From contig NZ_CAGKLC010000020.1 in the NCBI RefSeq assembly GCF_903469665.1, positions 1 to 64,000 on the forward strand: a stretch of 64,000 nt of DNA. Direction: 5' to 3'. This stretch comes from Flavobacterium sp. UGB4466. Lineage in GTDB: Bacteria > Bacteroidota > Bacteroidia > Flavobacteriales > Flavobacteriaceae. The notes beneath the pieces are model-generated. The model saw nothing but the letters and a program-made list of their open reading frames with translations, searched no databases and was not told the DNA's origin. Of this stretch, positions 17,341-28,600 are shown piece after piece (the stretch's first letter is position 1; each line of letters opens with the position of its first letter). Position numbers and translations under genes: made by a program.

Positions 17341-17691
17341 ATGAACATTTTTGTTGGAAGCCTTCCATTCAGTATTGAGGAAGCAGATTTAAGAGAGTCT
17401 TTCGAGGCTTACGGAGCAGTAGATTCAGTTAAAATTATTACTGATAAATTTACTGGAAGAAGCAAAGGATTTGGTTTCGTTGAGATGCCAAACGATAGCG
17501 AGGCTCAAAAAGCAATTGATGAATTGAACGGAGCTACTGTTCAAGGTCGTTCAATTGTTGTTAATAAATCTGAACCAAAACCTGAAGGTGAAAGAAGAAG
17601 CTTCAATAACAACCGTGGAGGTGATTCTCGCGGAGGTTACGGAAACAACCGTGGTGGAAATGACCGTGGTGGTAACAGAGGAGGATATTAA
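17341..17691 (+). CDS. RRM-type glycine-rich RNA-binding protein
   Basis: A 116-residue protein with one RNA recognition motif: RNP2 IFVGSL at 3-8 and RNP1 KGFGFVEM at 42-49. The tail (about 85-116) is Gly/Arg/Asn-rich (RGGDSRGGYGNNRGG). This matches the bacterial/cyanobacterial Rbp family, with roles in mRNA binding and cold response. A TACATTTG box at 17309-17316 suggests a 25-base leader. It is monocistronic and ends at a strong terminator. Confidence 0.92.
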   Translation: MNIFVGSLPFSIEEADLRESFEAYGAVDSVKIITDKFTGRSKGFGFVEMPNDSEAQKAIDELNGATVQGRSIVVNKSEPKPEGERRSFNNNRGGDSRGGYGNNRGGNDRGGNRGGY

Positions 17692-17710
17692 TATTTTTTT
17701 CTAAATATAC

Positions 17711-17743
17711 AAAAGGGATCAACTTGCGTTGATCCCTTTTTTT
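17711..17743 (+). terminator. Strong Rho-independent terminator after RRM gene
   Basis: AAAAGGGATCAA (17711-17722) and TTGATCCCTTTT (17729-17740) form a perfect 12-bp stem around a 6-base loop CTTGCG, followed by T. The A-run on the opposite side lets it also work for the convergent leucine operon. Confidence 0.9.
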
Positions 17744-17750
17744 GTTTCAT

Positions 17751-17815
17751 GTTTTTTTGTTCCACGTTTCAGGTTTCACGTTCCAACAACCTGAAATCTG
17801 AAACTTGAAACTAAA
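17751..17815. repeat. Inverted repeat between RRM gene and leuB
   Basis: GTTTCAGGTTTCA and TGAAATCTGAAAC form imperfect facing arms around a short AT/C-rich loop in the gap between the convergent genes. It may be a second terminator for leuB or a dispersed repeat. Confidence 0.4.
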
Positions 17816-17820
17816 ATAAA

Positions 17821-18882
17821 CTATAAGTTAGCTACAAGCCAGTCTCCAACTTCACTGGTTTTATAAGCTTTAGTGCCTTTTGGAGCCAGATCTTCGGTAA
17901 CAATTCCCTGTTCTAAGGATTGGTTTACAACTGCTCTAATGGCTTCGGCTTCGTCTTTTAATCCGAAAGCATCTTCAAACATCATGGCGGCTGATAAAAT
18001 AGTAGCCAGCGGATTTGCGATATTCAATCCTGTAGCTTGGGGGTAAGATCCATGAATTGGTTCGTAAAGAGAAGTGTGTTCTCCAACAGAAGCAGAAGGC
18101 ATTAATCCCATAGAGCCCGAGATTACAGAAGCTTCATCAGTTAAAATATCTCCAAATAAATTCTCTGTAATTAGAACATCATAAGAATTAGGCCATTGAA
18201 CCAATCGCATGGCAACGGCATCAACAAACTCGTAAGATACGGTAACTTCCGGATAGTCTTTTTCCATTGCCTGTACTGTTTCTCTCCATAAACGAGAAGT
18301 TTCCAGAACGTTCGCCTTGTCAACACAGCATAATTTTTTGCTGCGGGTCATGGCCAGTTCAAAGCCTTTTTTTGCCAGACGTTGTACTTCAGCTCTGGTA
18401 TAAACACAATTGTCAAATGCTGTGTCACCATTATCTTTTCTTCCTTTTTCCCCAAAGTAAATCCCTCCGGTTAATTCTCTTAAAAAAACCAGATCAGTAC
18501 CTTCAATTCTTTCTCTTTTTAAAGGAGAATTATCAATTAAGGATGGAAAAGTGAAGGTTGGACGTACATTCGCAAACAATCCTAATTTTTTACGCATGAG
18601 CAGTAAACCCTGTTCCGGACGTACCGGTGCACTTGGATCATTATCGTATTTTGGATGACCGATTGCGCCAAATAAAACAGCATCGGCTTTCATGCATATT
18701 TCGTGAGTTTCATCAGGATAAGGAACTCCAACGGCGTCAATTGCACATGCTCCGGTTAAGGCTGGGGTCCACGTTATTTGGTGATTGAATTTTTTTGCAA
18801 TGGCATCAGATACTTTTACCGCTTCGTTTATTACCTCAGGACCAATTCCGTCTCCTGCTAAAAGGGCTATGTTTAATTTCAT
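17821..18882 (-). CDS. leuB: 3-isopropylmalate dehydrogenase
   Basis: A 353-residue NAD-dependent beta-decarboxylating dehydrogenase that converts 3-isopropylmalate to 2-oxoisocaproate in leucine synthesis. Family hallmarks: ALLAGDGIGPEV at the N-terminus, RKKLGLFANVRP, the substrate/metal segment SYEFVDAVAMRLV, and NLFGDILTDEAS with metal-binding aspartates. Length is standard. It is the last gene of leuC-leuD-leuA-leuB on the minus strand, about 220 bases downstream of leuA across a microsatellite. Confidence 0.95.
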   Translation of the reverse strand: MKLNIALLAGDGIGPEVINEAVKVSDAIAKKFNHQITWTPALTGACAIDAVGVPYPDETHEICMKADAVLFGAIGHPKYDNDPSAPVRPEQGLLLMRKKLGLFANVRPTFTFPSLIDNSPLKRERIEGTDLVFLRELTGGIYFGEKGRKDNGDTAFDNCVYTRAEVQRLAKKGFELAMTRSKKLCCVDKANVLETSRLWRETVQAMEKDYPEVTVSYEFVDAVAMRLVQWPNSYDVLITENLFGDILTDEASVISGSMGLMPSASVGEHTSLYEPIHGSYPQATGLNIANPLATILSAAMMFEDAFGLKDEAEAIRAVVNQSLEQGIVTEDLAPKGTKAYKTSEVGDWLVANL

Positions 18883-18897
18883 TCTATGTTTGTTATT

Positions 18898-19097
<200 letters not shown>

Positions 19098-19100
19098 TTA

Positions 19101-20621
19101 TCAGGTAACTATATTAAGCATTTTTTGAGTGGCTATAATCGCTGCAACAGTCTGGTCAGAATCTAATCCTCTTGTTTTGAATTCTTTTCCGTTGTTGACC
19201 CAGGTGATGATAGTTTCGCACAAGGCATCAGAGCTGCTTCCGGGAGGGATTCTTACGGCATAGTCAATTAATTTGGGAAGTGTTAGTTTTTTGTTTTTAT
19301 AAATCTTGGATAAAGCATTCATAAAAGCGTCAAACTGACCGTCACCCTGCGCATTTTCTTCGATAACTTCATCGCCGAATTTTAGGCATAAAGTCGTTGA
19401 CGGGCGCATTCCTTTGGAGTGAACTAATATATAGGATTCAATTTTTATTCTTTCTTCATAAGTATGGCTGTCTAGAACATCAGAAATAATGTAGGGAAGA
19501 TCTTCTTTGGTTACGGTCTCTTTTTTGTCTCCCAATTCGATGATTCTTTGTGTGACCAATTTCAAATCTTCCTGATTCAATTTTAAACCTAATTCCTGAA
19601 GATTCTTTTCTATATTGGCTTTTCCCGATGTTTTTCCTAAAGCATATTTTCGTTTTCTTCCAAAGCGTTCCGGAAGCAAATCGTTAAAATACAGATTGTT
19701 TTTATTGTCTCCGTCGGCATGAATTCCGGCAGTTTGTGTGAAAACATTATCTCCAACAATCGGTTTGTTGGCAGGAATTCTGTAGCCTGTAAAAGTTTCT
19801 ACCAGTTTACTCACGGTGTACAAAGAAGTTTCCTTAATGTTGATGCTCACTTCAGGCAGGTAATCGTTTATTACGGCTACGGTACTTTCGAGTGGTGCAT
19901 TTCCGGCACGTTCTCCCATTCCGTTTACGGTCACATGAAGTCCGTTGATGCCGGCTTTTATAGCTTCCATAACATTGGCAACGCTTAAGTCGTAGTCGTT
20001 ATGAGCGTGGAAATCGAAATGAATTTTAGGATATCGGGCTCTGATTTTTGAAATAAACTCAAAAGTCAGTGACGGAATTAATACACCTAAAGTATCCGGA
20101 AGTAAAATTCGTTTAACAGGCTGAGTGGATAGAAAATCCAGAAATTGAAAAACATAGTCAGGAGAATTTCGCATTCCGTTGCTCCAGTCTTCCAGATAAA
20201 CATTGGTTTCAATATCATTTTCCTGGGCTAAACTGATGATGTATGCGATTTCAGAAAAGTGCTGTTCAGGTGTTTTTTTTAATTGATGGGTGAGATGATT
20301 TAGGGAGCCTTTGGTCAATAAATTCTGAACTCTTGCGCCAGCTTTTTTCATCCATTCTATCGAAACGCCGCCGTCTACAAAAGCAAGAACTTCAATGCGA
20401 TTGATGTATTCTTTTTCGGTTGCCCAGGTAGTGATGCTTTTTACGGCCTGAAATTCTCCTTCGCTTACACGTGCAGAGGCAATTTCGATTCGGTCAATAT
20501 TTAACTCCTCCAACAGTAATTGTGCAATGGTTAGTTTTTCTGCAGCAGAAAATGATACTCCCGAGGTTTGTTCACCATCACGGAGTGTTGTATCCATTAT
20601 TTCAATTTTTCTTTTTTCCAT
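19101..20621 (-). CDS. leuA: 2-isopropylmalate synthase (LeuA/CimA family)
   Basis: A 506-residue acyl-CoA:2-oxoacid condensing enzyme with the HMGL-like barrel (IMDTTLRDGEQTSGVSFSA near the start; metal-binding HFDFHAHNDYDL; GMGERAGNAPLES) and a C-terminal LeuA allosteric domain (LVHSKGMRPSTTLCLKF). The ATG at 20621 is preferred over the TTG at 20648. Genome position between leuD and leuB supports leucine synthesis. The sequence class also includes (R)-citramalate synthase, which makes 2-oxobutyrate for isoleucine; the two cannot be told apart with certainty by eye. Confidence 0.8.
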   Translation of the reverse strand: MEKRKIEIMDTTLRDGEQTSGVSFSAAEKLTIAQLLLEELNIDRIEIASARVSEGEFQAVKSITTWATEKEYINRIEVLAFVDGGVSIEWMKKAGARVQNLLTKGSLNHLTHQLKKTPEQHFSEIAYIISLAQENDIETNVYLEDWSNGMRNSPDYVFQFLDFLSTQPVKRILLPDTLGVLIPSLTFEFISKIRARYPKIHFDFHAHNDYDLSVANVMEAIKAGINGLHVTVNGMGERAGNAPLESTVAVINDYLPEVSINIKETSLYTVSKLVETFTGYRIPANKPIVGDNVFTQTAGIHADGDNKNNLYFNDLLPERFGRKRKYALGKTSGKANIEKNLQELGLKLNQEDLKLVTQRIIELGDKKETVTKEDLPYIISDVLDSHTYEERIKIESYILVHSKGMRPSTTLCLKFGDEVIEENAQGDGQFDAFMNALSKIYKNKKLTLPKLIDYAVRIPPGSSSDALCETIITWVNNGKEFKTRGLDSDQTVAAIIATQKMLNIVT

Positions 20622-20688
20622 ATTGATTTTCCAAATTCCTTTATACAAATAGATTGTTGTTGTGTTGTCTGGGTTTGTTTAAGTTATA

Positions 20689-20723
20689 AGACCCGACAGA
20701 TTTAAAAAAAAACTGCCGGGTCT
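20689..20723 (-). other. Intercistronic hairpin between leuD and leuA
   Basis: AGACCCGACAG (20689-20699) pairs with CTGCCGGGTCT (20713-20723) with one mismatch around an A-rich loop. On the operon strand no T-tract follows the stem, so it does not look like a terminator. It could protect or process the polycistronic mRNA. Confidence 0.5.
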
Positions 20724-20744
20724 CATAGGACTGAACCTGATTTT

Positions 20745-21341
20745 TTAATAAGGAAGTTTGTCAGCAAAAGCCACAATGTCTTCTTTAATGTTTTGTAAAT
20801 AATCAATATCGTCAAAGCCATTAATCATGTTGTTCTTTTTGTATCCGTTAATAGCAAATGATTCTTGCTGGCCTGTCGATAATAAAGTAATCGTTTGATT
20901 GGGTAAATTAATTTCCAGTTCTGTTTTAGGATCAGCTTCGATGGCTTTAAAAATGGTTTCGGCAAATTCAGGGCTTACCTGAACCGGAAGAACTCCAATA
21001 TTTAAACAGTTTCCTTTGAAAATGTCAGCAAAGAAGCTTGAAACTACAGCTCTGAAACCGTAATCGTAAACCGCCCAGGCAGCATGTTCTCTTGAAGATC
21101 CTGAACCGAAGTTTTTTCCTCCAACGAGAATTTTTCCACTGTAAGTTGAATCGTTTAAAACGAAATCAGTTTTTGGAGTATCGTCTCCGTTGTACCTCCA
21201 GTCTCTAAACAGATTGTCTCCGAAACCTTCACGTTTAGTTGCTTTAAGAAAACGAGCCGGAATAATTTGATCGGTGTCTACGTTTTCAATTGGCAGTGGC
21301 ACTGCACTGCTGGTAAGTATGTTAAATTTATCGTATGCCAT
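20745..21341 (-). CDS. leuD: 3-isopropylmalate dehydratase small subunit
   Basis: A 198-residue swivel subunit of isopropylmalate isomerase, acting with LeuC to convert 2- to 3-isopropylmalate. Diagnostic segments: [17 protein letters not shown] at the N-terminus and [16 protein letters not shown] in the middle. Length is standard. It follows leuC in the operon with about 155 bases between them, which hold an inverted repeat. Confidence 0.95.
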   Translation of the reverse strand: MAYDKFNILTSSAVPLPIENVDTDQIIPARFLKATKREGFGDNLFRDWRYNGDDTPKTDFVLNDSTYSGKILVGGKNFGSGSSREHAAWAVYDYGFRAVVSSFFADIFKGNCLNIGVLPVQVSPEFAETIFKAIEADPKTELEINLPNQTITLLSTGQQESFAINGYKKNNMINGFDDIDYLQNIKEDIVAFADKLPY

Positions 21342-21350
21342 TTTCTGGAA

Positions 21351-21498
21351 TTTTAGATTTTAGGTTTCTGGATTTTAGATTTTTTTTGAAAACTTAAAAC
21401 TTAGAAACTAAAAAGTTTTGTATTAAATAATGTAAGTCAATTTTATCTGAAGAGGTTTAGATCAGCAATCTGAAATCTAAAATCTTCAATCTAAAATT
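21351..21498. repeat. Inverted repeat between leuC and leuD
   Basis: TTTTAGATTTTAGG/TTTTAGATTTTTT near 21351-21385 is opposed by GAAATCTAAAATC/CAATCTAAAAT near 21467-21498, giving long imperfect arms around about 80 bases. It occupies almost the whole leuC-leuD gap. It looks like one of the dispersed intergenic repeats of this genome. Confidence 0.45.
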
Positions 21499-22891
21499 AA
21501 AATAACTCTCTTGGGTCTGTTAGTTTTCCGGTAACAGCGGCTGCAGCAGCCATAATCGGACTTGCTAATAACGTTCTTGAACCGGGGCCCTGACGACCTT
21601 CAAAATTTCGGTTGGAGGTACTTACCGCATATTTTCCGGCAGGAACTTTATCGTCGTTCATCGCTAAACAAGCGGAGCAGCCCGGCTGACGTAATACAAA
21701 ACCGGCATCCGTAAGAATATCTAAGATTCCTTCCTCTTTAATTTGAGCTTCAACAACATGAGAACCGGGAACCAGCCATGCCGTTACATTGTCAGCTTTT
21801 TTTCTTCCTTTAACAATTTCGGCAAAAGCCCTGAAATCTTCAATACGCCCATTGGTACAGCTCCCTAAGAAAACATAGTCAATTGGTTTTCCAATCATGA
21901 CATCGTCTTCTTTAAAGCCCATGTAAGCCAAAGATTTTTTGTAAGTTTCCTCACCGCCTTCAACTTCTTTTGCATTTGGGATATGTTTTGAGATACCAAT
22001 TCCCATTCCAGGGTTAGTACCATAAGTAATCATTGGTTCAATATCGGAAGCATTGATGTTCAATTCGGCATCAAAAACAGCATCCGGATCCGTTTTTAGG
22101 GTCTTCCAGTAGGCAACCGCTTTGTCCCATGCTTCTCCTTTTGGAGTATATAATCTTCCTTCAAGGAAATCAAAAGTAGTCTGATCCGGAGCGATCATCC
22201 CGCCTCGGGCACCCATTTCAATACTTAGGTTACAAACCGTCATACGGCCTTCCATGGTCATATTTTCGAAAACATCTCCGGCATATTCAACAAAATAACC
22301 GGTTCCGCCTGAAGTAGTTAACTGAGCAATAATATAAAGCGCAACATCTTTTGGTCCAACTCCTTTGCTTAACTGACCGTTTACGTTGATACGCATTTTC
22401 TTGGGTTTTGGCTGCATGATACATTGCGTAGAAAGAACCATCTCAACCTCAGAAGTTCCGATACCAAAAGCAATCGCTCCAAAAGCACCATGTGTAGACG
22501 TGTGTGAATCACCACAAACAATAGTAGCACCTGGCAAAGTAATTCCGTTTTCAGGACCTACTACGTGTACAATTCCATTTTTAATATGTCCCAGTCCCCA
22601 GTGCGAAATTCCGTATTCGTTGGCATTGTCCTCAAGAGCTTTCAGCTGATTGGCTGATAGAGCATCTTGTACTGGCAGGTGTTGATTAATAGTTGGAGTA
22701 TTGTGGTCTGCAGTTGCAAAAGTACGCTCCGGATATAAAACGGAAACGCCTCTGGCTTTTAATCCTAAAAAAGCAACGGGACTTGTAACTTCGTGAATAA
22801 AATGGCGGTCAATAAAAAACACATCTGGTCCATCTTCAATTTTACGCACTACATGTGAATCCCATACTTTGTCAAATAATGTCTTACTCAT
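21497..22891 (-). CDS. leuC: 3-isopropylmalate dehydratase large subunit
   Basis: A 464-residue aconitase-family enzyme with a [4Fe-4S] cluster. Cluster ligands are the cysteine in LGSCTNGR and the two in [31 protein letters not shown] is the family signature. Length is standard. It is the first gene of the leucine operon; a well-spaced Bacteroidetes promoter lies about 65 bases upstream. Confidence 0.96.
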   Translation of the reverse strand: MSKTLFDKVWDSHVVRKIEDGPDVFFIDRHFIHEVTSPVAFLGLKARGVSVLYPERTFATADHNTPTINQHLPVQDALSANQLKALEDNANEYGISHWGLGHIKNGIVHVVGPENGITLPGATIVCGDSHTSTHGAFGAIAFGIGTSEVEMVLSTQCIMQPKPKKMRINVNGQLSKGVGPKDVALYIIAQLTTSGGTGYFVEYAGDVFENMTMEGRMTVCNLSIEMGARGGMIAPDQTTFDFLEGRLYTPKGEAWDKAVAYWKTLKTDPDAVFDAELNINASDIEPMITYGTNPGMGIGISKHIPNAKEVEGGEETYKKSLAYMGFKEDDVMIGKPIDYVFLGSCTNGRIEDFRAFAEIVKGRKKADNVTAWLVPGSHVVEAQIKEEGILDILTDAGFVLRQPGCSACLAMNDDKVPAGKYAVSTSNRNFEGRQGPGSRTLLASPIMAAAAAVTGKLTDPRELF

Positions 22892-22956
22892 TGTTTTGTT
22901 TTTTTAATTGTAATTTCTATAACCACAGCAATTTCTGCTTCTATATAGTAGGAAAG

Positions 22957-22986
22957 CAAAATTAAAAAAAGCTAAAAAGTGGTCAA
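22957..22986 (-). promoter_or_regulatory. Promoter of the leuCDAB operon
   Basis: On the minus strand TTG (22986-22984), 19-base spacer, TAATTTTG (22964-22957). This is an almost ideal match to the flavobacterial TTG-N19-TAnnTTTG consensus. No leader-peptide gene or T-box-like structure was recognised between it and leuC. Confidence 0.65.
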
Positions 22987-23495
22987 TTTCAATATTTCAT
23001 TATATACGATACCCAAACTAAAAATACGAATTGCGATTGGCTTTTGAAAAATCTGTTTTTGGTCGAAAAAAGAATCGCAGATAAGTATTGTTTTTCTTTC
23101 CGAAGTTAATTTCCGGAGAGTGGCTTCGAATTTTAGCAGTTGACGAATTTGCCTTGAAATCGCTATAAAATATAGACTTTAGGTCTGAAAAATGTAACAA
23201 AATCAATAAAAAAGACAGTTTTTGTTGATTTTGAATTCCTTTTTAAGTTTCTGGAATCTCAGATAAAAACACTTTTTAAGCGTACTTTGACGCCTTGAAG
23301 AGGAATATGTATTTGTGTTTTTTTAATGGAAATAATACGACATCCAAGAACCGTATTTTTTTCTTTTTTAGAATGAAATTAAATGAAGAAGTAGAAGATT
23401 GCTCGTGGAGAAATTAACGGATAATGACGGGTATCTGACATTTGCTTTTAAAAGCTAGTGCTAATTTTGAACATTCTAATTTTAAAAATAATGTT
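22987..23495. other. Gap upstream of leuC, no gene seen
   Basis: About 500 bases between the leu promoter and the DUF417 gene. The only frame of note (23018-23206, minus, 62 aa) has no start context or recognisable family and is not called. Presumably it holds the regulatory regions of both divergent genes. Confidence 0.4.
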
Positions 23496-23915
23496 ATGAA
23501 TTTAAATGAATTTGCGTACAAACTGGGAGTTTTAGGAACTGTAATTATTTTGCTTTGGGTGGGACTTTTTAAGTTTACAGCAGTGGAAGCCGGAGCGATA
23601 AAAGAATTGGTCGAAAATCATTTTGCTATGGGCTGGATGTACAAAGTAATGTCAGTTCAGCAGGTTTCAAATCTTATTGGGATTTTTGAAGTGCTAACGG
23701 GGATTGGTTTGCTGGCTTCTTTGTTTTTAAGAAGAATTGGTTTTTATGCGGGCTTTGCATCAGCGGTTATATTTGTGACAACATTGAGTTTTCTGGTGAC
23801 CACTCCGGGTGTTTTTAAAATGGTTGAAGGATTTCCTGTAACCGATTTTTTTATTTTAAAAGACATTCCGTATTTGGCAATTTCACTGATGGTTTTTGTG
23901 AATGGGAAAGAATAA
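23496..23915 (+). CDS. DUF417/YkgB-family membrane protein
   Basis: A 139-residue integral membrane protein with four hydrophobic helices (LGVLGTVIILLWVGLFKF; IFEVLTGIGLLASLFL; FYAGFASAVIFVTTLSFLV; IPYLAISLMVFV). The start at 23496 is chosen because upstream residues of the longer frame are non-family-like. The motif TVIILLWVGLFKFTAVEA is typical of YkgB/RclC, a family linked in E. coli to reactive-chlorine resistance. Function here is inferred only. It ends before a shared terminator. Confidence 0.82.
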   Translation: MNLNEFAYKLGVLGTVIILLWVGLFKFTAVEAGAIKELVENHFAMGWMYKVMSVQQVSNLIGIFEVLTGIGLLASLFLRRIGFYAGFASAVIFVTTLSFLVTTPGVFKMVEGFPVTDFFILKDIPYLAISLMVFVNGKE

Positions 23916-23976
23916 AAAGAGTAATTGATATGGATAACCTCTGTTGTTTAGGATGCCTTTCTGATAAAGAAAAAAG

Positions 23977-24020
23977 AAAGAGGAAATCTCATTGTTTTGA
24001 GACTTCCTCTTTTATTTTTT
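23977..24020 (+). terminator. Bidirectional terminator
   Basis: AAGAGGAAATCTCA pairs with TGAGACTTCCTCTT (one bulge) around a short TTGTT loop, with a T-rich tract after it on the plus strand and A-rich sequence before it. It lies between the convergent DUF417 gene and PKD lipoprotein gene and can serve both. Confidence 0.8.
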
Positions 24021-24032
24021 AATTCATGAAGT

Positions 24033-25409
24033 TTATAGTTTGTGATAAGTAAGGTTGGAATCTATGGCTCCAAGTCTCACTTTGTAAAGAGAGTAATTCT
24101 GATACAGGTCCGGCCTTGCAATTGCAAAATAAATTACATTTCCTTTTTTGACAAAATCAGAATGATTTGTTCCTTCGGATGAAATAGATTTTGTTACGTT
24201 TCCTAGGTTGTCATATTTTTCTATTTTTCGGGCACTGGAAACAATAAAACCATTATCAACTTCTATAAGTCCCTGTATGTTTCCGCTGCCATTAAATCTA
24301 ATTAATTTAAGCTCTTCACCTTGAGGTGATGTAATTCTCAGTTCATTGTGGCTGTATAGAGCTAAATTTCCATTTGTAAGATTTATTACTTTATAGAAAC
24401 CATTTAGGTTATTCCATTCTTTTAAGGAAGTATTTAAGCTGCCTGTCTCGTATATTTTTTGATTGGTTATCTCGAGATTTTCATTAAGAAATAGTATTAA
24501 AGGCTTGTAATTCATAAACGCATCTGTCGTTGATGGGGCATATTTACCTCCAAAAGCAACGTAGGTATTTCCTGTTTTAATTAAATGCCCGATAAATGCA
24601 TTTTTAAGGGTGTTTTCGTAAGTTTTTCGACTTATAATCTGACCTGCATTATTTCTAATTTCGATGGAAGGATTTTCGGCATAAGATCCATAAAAATAAT
24701 ATTGGTTATTATTTTGAATTGAGCCATAAGTGATTTGACCTGAGTTGCCGAATTTAATGAATTCCCAATTAGAGTTTAATTCTACTTCTCGACCTCCTAT
24801 ATAATTAAGAGACTCAACCATCGTCACAATTTTATTTCCGTTGTTTAGAAAAGTAGTGTGGGAATGTCCTGAATTAGCCATCTTTTGAGCAACCATTTTT
24901 GTAGTAAAAGTTTTAGTTGTTTCATCGTATGCTACATGTCGGTACAATTGGGGAGATGATGTTAATATTGTTCTGTAACCTTCAGTATAGAATATTTTAT
25001 TCTCGTAAACACCTATTTCTATAGGAAATACATCAGTGTCGTTGTTGGTTGTAATTGGATTTTGAGTTGGAAAAGAATAAAGATTATTCACTGTAACTCC
25101 AATTGTATTGGTGGTACTTAGTCCATTCGCATCTTTAACAACTAATGAAACACTATATTGTCCGGGTTTAGAATAATAAAATGTAGGTTCTTTTTCGGTA
25201 GAGGTAATGTCGTTTCCAAAATTAAAAGTATAGGATACGATTTCTGCACCTGCTGTGGCGGTATTGGTTACTTTAATTTCATCCCCAATATTAACTATTG
25301 TTGCTGATAGAGTAAAGGAAGCAATCGGTTTGACTGTTTCGGAATTGTCGCTGCTGCAGGAATTAAGAAGATTTAAAAGGATAAATGAAAGAAGTAAAAT
25401 TTTTTTCAT
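24033..25409 (-). CDS. PKD-domain lipoprotein
   Basis: A 458-residue cell-envelope protein. It begins with signal peptide MKKILLLSFILLNLLNSC, lipobox LNSC. Residues about 28-108 form a PKD-like immunoglobulin domain (GDEIKVTNTATAGAEIVSY, GQYSVSLVVKDANGLST). The remainder has repeated beta-strand stretches, suggesting a beta-propeller. No catalytic motif was seen. Likely a surface- or periplasm-facing lipoprotein of unknown role, perhaps binding carbohydrate or protein. Monocistronic. Confidence 0.75.
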   Translation of the reverse strand: MKKILLLSFILLNLLNSCSSDNSETVKPIASFTLSATIVNIGDEIKVTNTATAGAEIVSYTFNFGNDITSTEKEPTFYYSKPGQYSVSLVVKDANGLSTTNTIGVTVNNLYSFPTQNPITTNNDTDVFPIEIGVYENKIFYTEGYRTILTSSPQLYRHVAYDETTKTFTTKMVAQKMANSGHSHTTFLNNGNKIVTMVESLNYIGGREVELNSNWEFIKFGNSGQITYGSIQNNNQYYFYGSYAENPSIEIRNNAGQIISRKTYENTLKNAFIGHLIKTGNTYVAFGGKYAPSTTDAFMNYKPLILFLNENLEITNQKIYETGSLNTSLKEWNNLNGFYKVINLTNGNLALYSHNELRITSPQGEELKLIRFNGSGNIQGLIEVDNGFIVSSARKIEKYDNLGNVTKSISSEGTNHSDFVKKGNVIYFAIARPDLYQNYSLYKVRLGAIDSNLTYHKL

Positions 25410-25674
25410 AAAATTTAATGCGTTTTTTATTAGGTTTTAAAGCCCAAAGGTATCTTTTTTTATAAGAAAAGGAGTCGTTTTTTTCTAAGAATGATATTCA
25501 TGATTCTTTATTTTTTCAAGCAAAAAAAAAACGTAAATTTGAACTTCCATCATTTTTATTTTTTGAATTTTTATCGATCACTAAATCAGTAATTTAGGAT
25601 CGGATAATCTTCGAAATTTGGACACAAGCGAAAGCGAACTGGCGGAGCAATTTTAAATTTGTCTTTTTATACCT

Positions 25675-28600
25675 ATGTACTTAATATTCGATACCGAAAC
25701 CACCGGATTACCAAAACGATGGGATGCTCCGATAACTGATTCTGATAACTGGCCTCGCTGTATTCAGATCGCATGGCAGCTCCATGACGAGATGGGACAG
25801 CTCATAGAACACCAGGATTATCTGGTTAAGCCCGATGGATTTAATATTCCGTACGATGCCGAACGTATTCACGGAATTTCGACAGAATTGGCTGATGCCG
25901 ATGGAATCACGCTGGCCGAGGTTTTGGAGAAATTCAACATTGCTTTAAGTAAAACCAAGTTTATTGTCGGTCAGAACTTAGGTTTTGACGTTAATATTAT
26001 GGGGGCTGAATTTCATAGAATGGGAGTCGATTCTCCTATGAGTTCGATGCCCGTTTTGGATACTTGTACAGAAGTTACCGCTTCATTATTAAAACTTCCG
26101 GGTGGACGTGGAGGAAGATTCAAATTGCCAACGTTAACAGAATTACACGAATATCTTTTTAATAAACCTTTCGCAGAAGCGCACAACGCAACTGCCGACG
26201 TTGAGGCAACTACGCGTTGTTTCCTGGAGTTAATCAGAAGAGAAGTTTTTACCAAAGAAGAGCTGGATGTTCCTAAGGATTATTTCAAGGAATTCCAAAG
26301 TAGAAATCCACAAGAGTTTCCGTTAATTGGTTTAAAACACATTAACCTTAAAAAAGCGTCTGATAAAATCAGAGAGCAATTAAAGGCTTTAGAGTCTGTT
26401 GGACAAGAACCTGCCGTTTCGCATTCTGACAGAGAAGATTTTAAAGCCGCAAAATATGCGCACTTACACAATCATACACAGTTTTCGGTACTGCAATCTA
26501 CTATAGGGGTTGGAAATATCGTTGCCGCTACCGCCAAAAACGGAATGCCGGCTGTTGCCATGACCGATACCGGAAACATGATGGGGGCTTTTCACTTTGT
26601 GAGTGCCGTTATGAATCATAATAAAGGAGCGTCTGCCAAAAATAAAGCTTTGGTCGAAGCAGGTGAGGAGCCAACGGAAACAGAGATAAAGCCAATTGTA
26701 GGTTGCGAATTTAATGTTTGTGACAATCACCTGGACAAAAGCAAAAAAGACAATGGAAACCAGATTGTATTATTAGCCAAAAACAAAAATGGTTATCACA
26801 ATCTGGCTAAAATGTCCTCGATCGCTTTTACAAACGGATTTTATTATGTTCCGAGGATTGACCGCGGTATTATTGAAAAATACAAAGAAGACATTATGGT
26901 CTTGTCCGGAAATTTATACGGAGAGATTCCAAGTAAAATTCTGAACATTGGTGAAACTCAGGCTGAAGAAGCTTTGATCTGGTGGAAAGAACAATTTGGA
27001 GACGATTTTTATCTGGAAGTGATGCGTCACAATCAGGAAGATGAAAACCGTGTGAATAAAACGCTGATTGAATTTTCTAAGAAACATGATGTTAAATTAA
27101 TTGCGACCAATAATACCTACTATTTAAATAAAGAAGACGCCAATGCACACGACATTTTGCTGTGTGTAAAAGACGGTGAAAAACAAGCCACACCAATTGG
27201 TCGCGGCCGTGGATATCGTTACGGATTACCCAATCAGGAATACTACTATAAGTCAGGTGAGGAGATGAAAAAACTCTTCGCGGATTTACCCGATGCCATT
27301 ATTAACATTCAGGAAATTGTAGACAAGGTCGAAGGATATTCACTTTATCGCGATGTATTGCTTCCTAAATTTGATATTCCCGAAGAGTTTGTTGTTGCCG
27401 AAGATGAGGCTGATGGCGGGGTTAGAGGAGAAAATAAATATTTGCGTCATCTTACCATGGTGGGAGCAAAAAAACGATACGGCGAAATCACAGAGTCGAT
27501 TCAGGAGCGTTTGGATTTTGAGCTATTGACCATTTCGAACTCCGGATATCCGGGTTACTTTTTGATCGTTCAGGATTTTATCGCCGAAGCCAGAAATATG
27601 GACGTTTCGGTAGGTCCCGGTCGTGGATCTGCTGCCGGTTCTGCGGTAGCGTATTGCTTAGGAATTACCAATATCGACCCGATTAAGTACGATTTACTTT
27701 TTGAGCGTTTTCTTAATCCTGACCGTGTATCGATGCCCGATATTGATATTGACTTTGATGATGAGGGTCGTGGACGTGTTATGGAGTACGTAATTAATAA
27801 GTACGGTCAGAATCAGGTGGCGCAAATTATTACGTACGGTAAAATGGCAACCAAATCTGCGATACGTGATACCGCTCGTGTACTGGATTTACCATTGTTT
27901 GAAGCCGATAGAATTGCAAAGCTGATTCCGGCTATGATGCCTTCAAAGTGGAATTTGGCGCGTTTTATTTCTGAAAGTGAGGATGAGGTTAAAAAAGCAC
28001 TTCGTTCAGACGAATATGATAATGTAAAGGAATTGATCGCCATTGCCAATGAAGAAGATTTGGCAGGTGAAACCATTCAACAGGCAAAGATTCTGGAAGG
28101 ATCGATGCGTAATACCGGAATTCATGCCTGTGGGGTAATCATTACGCCATCGGATATTACGAATTTCGTTCCTGTTACCACCGCAAAAGATTCTGATTTG
28201 TACGTGACCCAGTTTGATAACTCGGTAGCAGAAAGTGCAGGATTACTAAAGATGGACTTCCTGGGTCTGAAGACCCTTACCCTTATAAAAGATACCGTTA
28301 AACTGGTAAAATACAGAAACGGAATTGATCTGGATCCGGACACATTTCCAATTGATGATGTCGAGACTTATGCACTTTTCCAAAGAGGTGAAACGGTTGG
28401 AATCTTCCAATACGAGTCACCCGGAATGCAGAAATACATGAAAGATCTGAAACCTACGGTTTTTGGAGATTTAATTGCGATGAACGCCCTGTATCGTCCG
28501 GGACCTCTGGAGTACATTCCATCTTTCGTTCGAAGAAAAAACGGGGAAGAGGAAATTAAATACGACTTAGATGCCTGTGAAGAATATTTGGGAGAAACCT

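Noticed and set aside
23018..23206. 62-residue minus-strand frame upstream of leuC
   Set aside because: No family resemblance, biased Ser/Lys/Phe composition expected by chance in AT-rich DNA, and it overlaps the presumed regulatory region.
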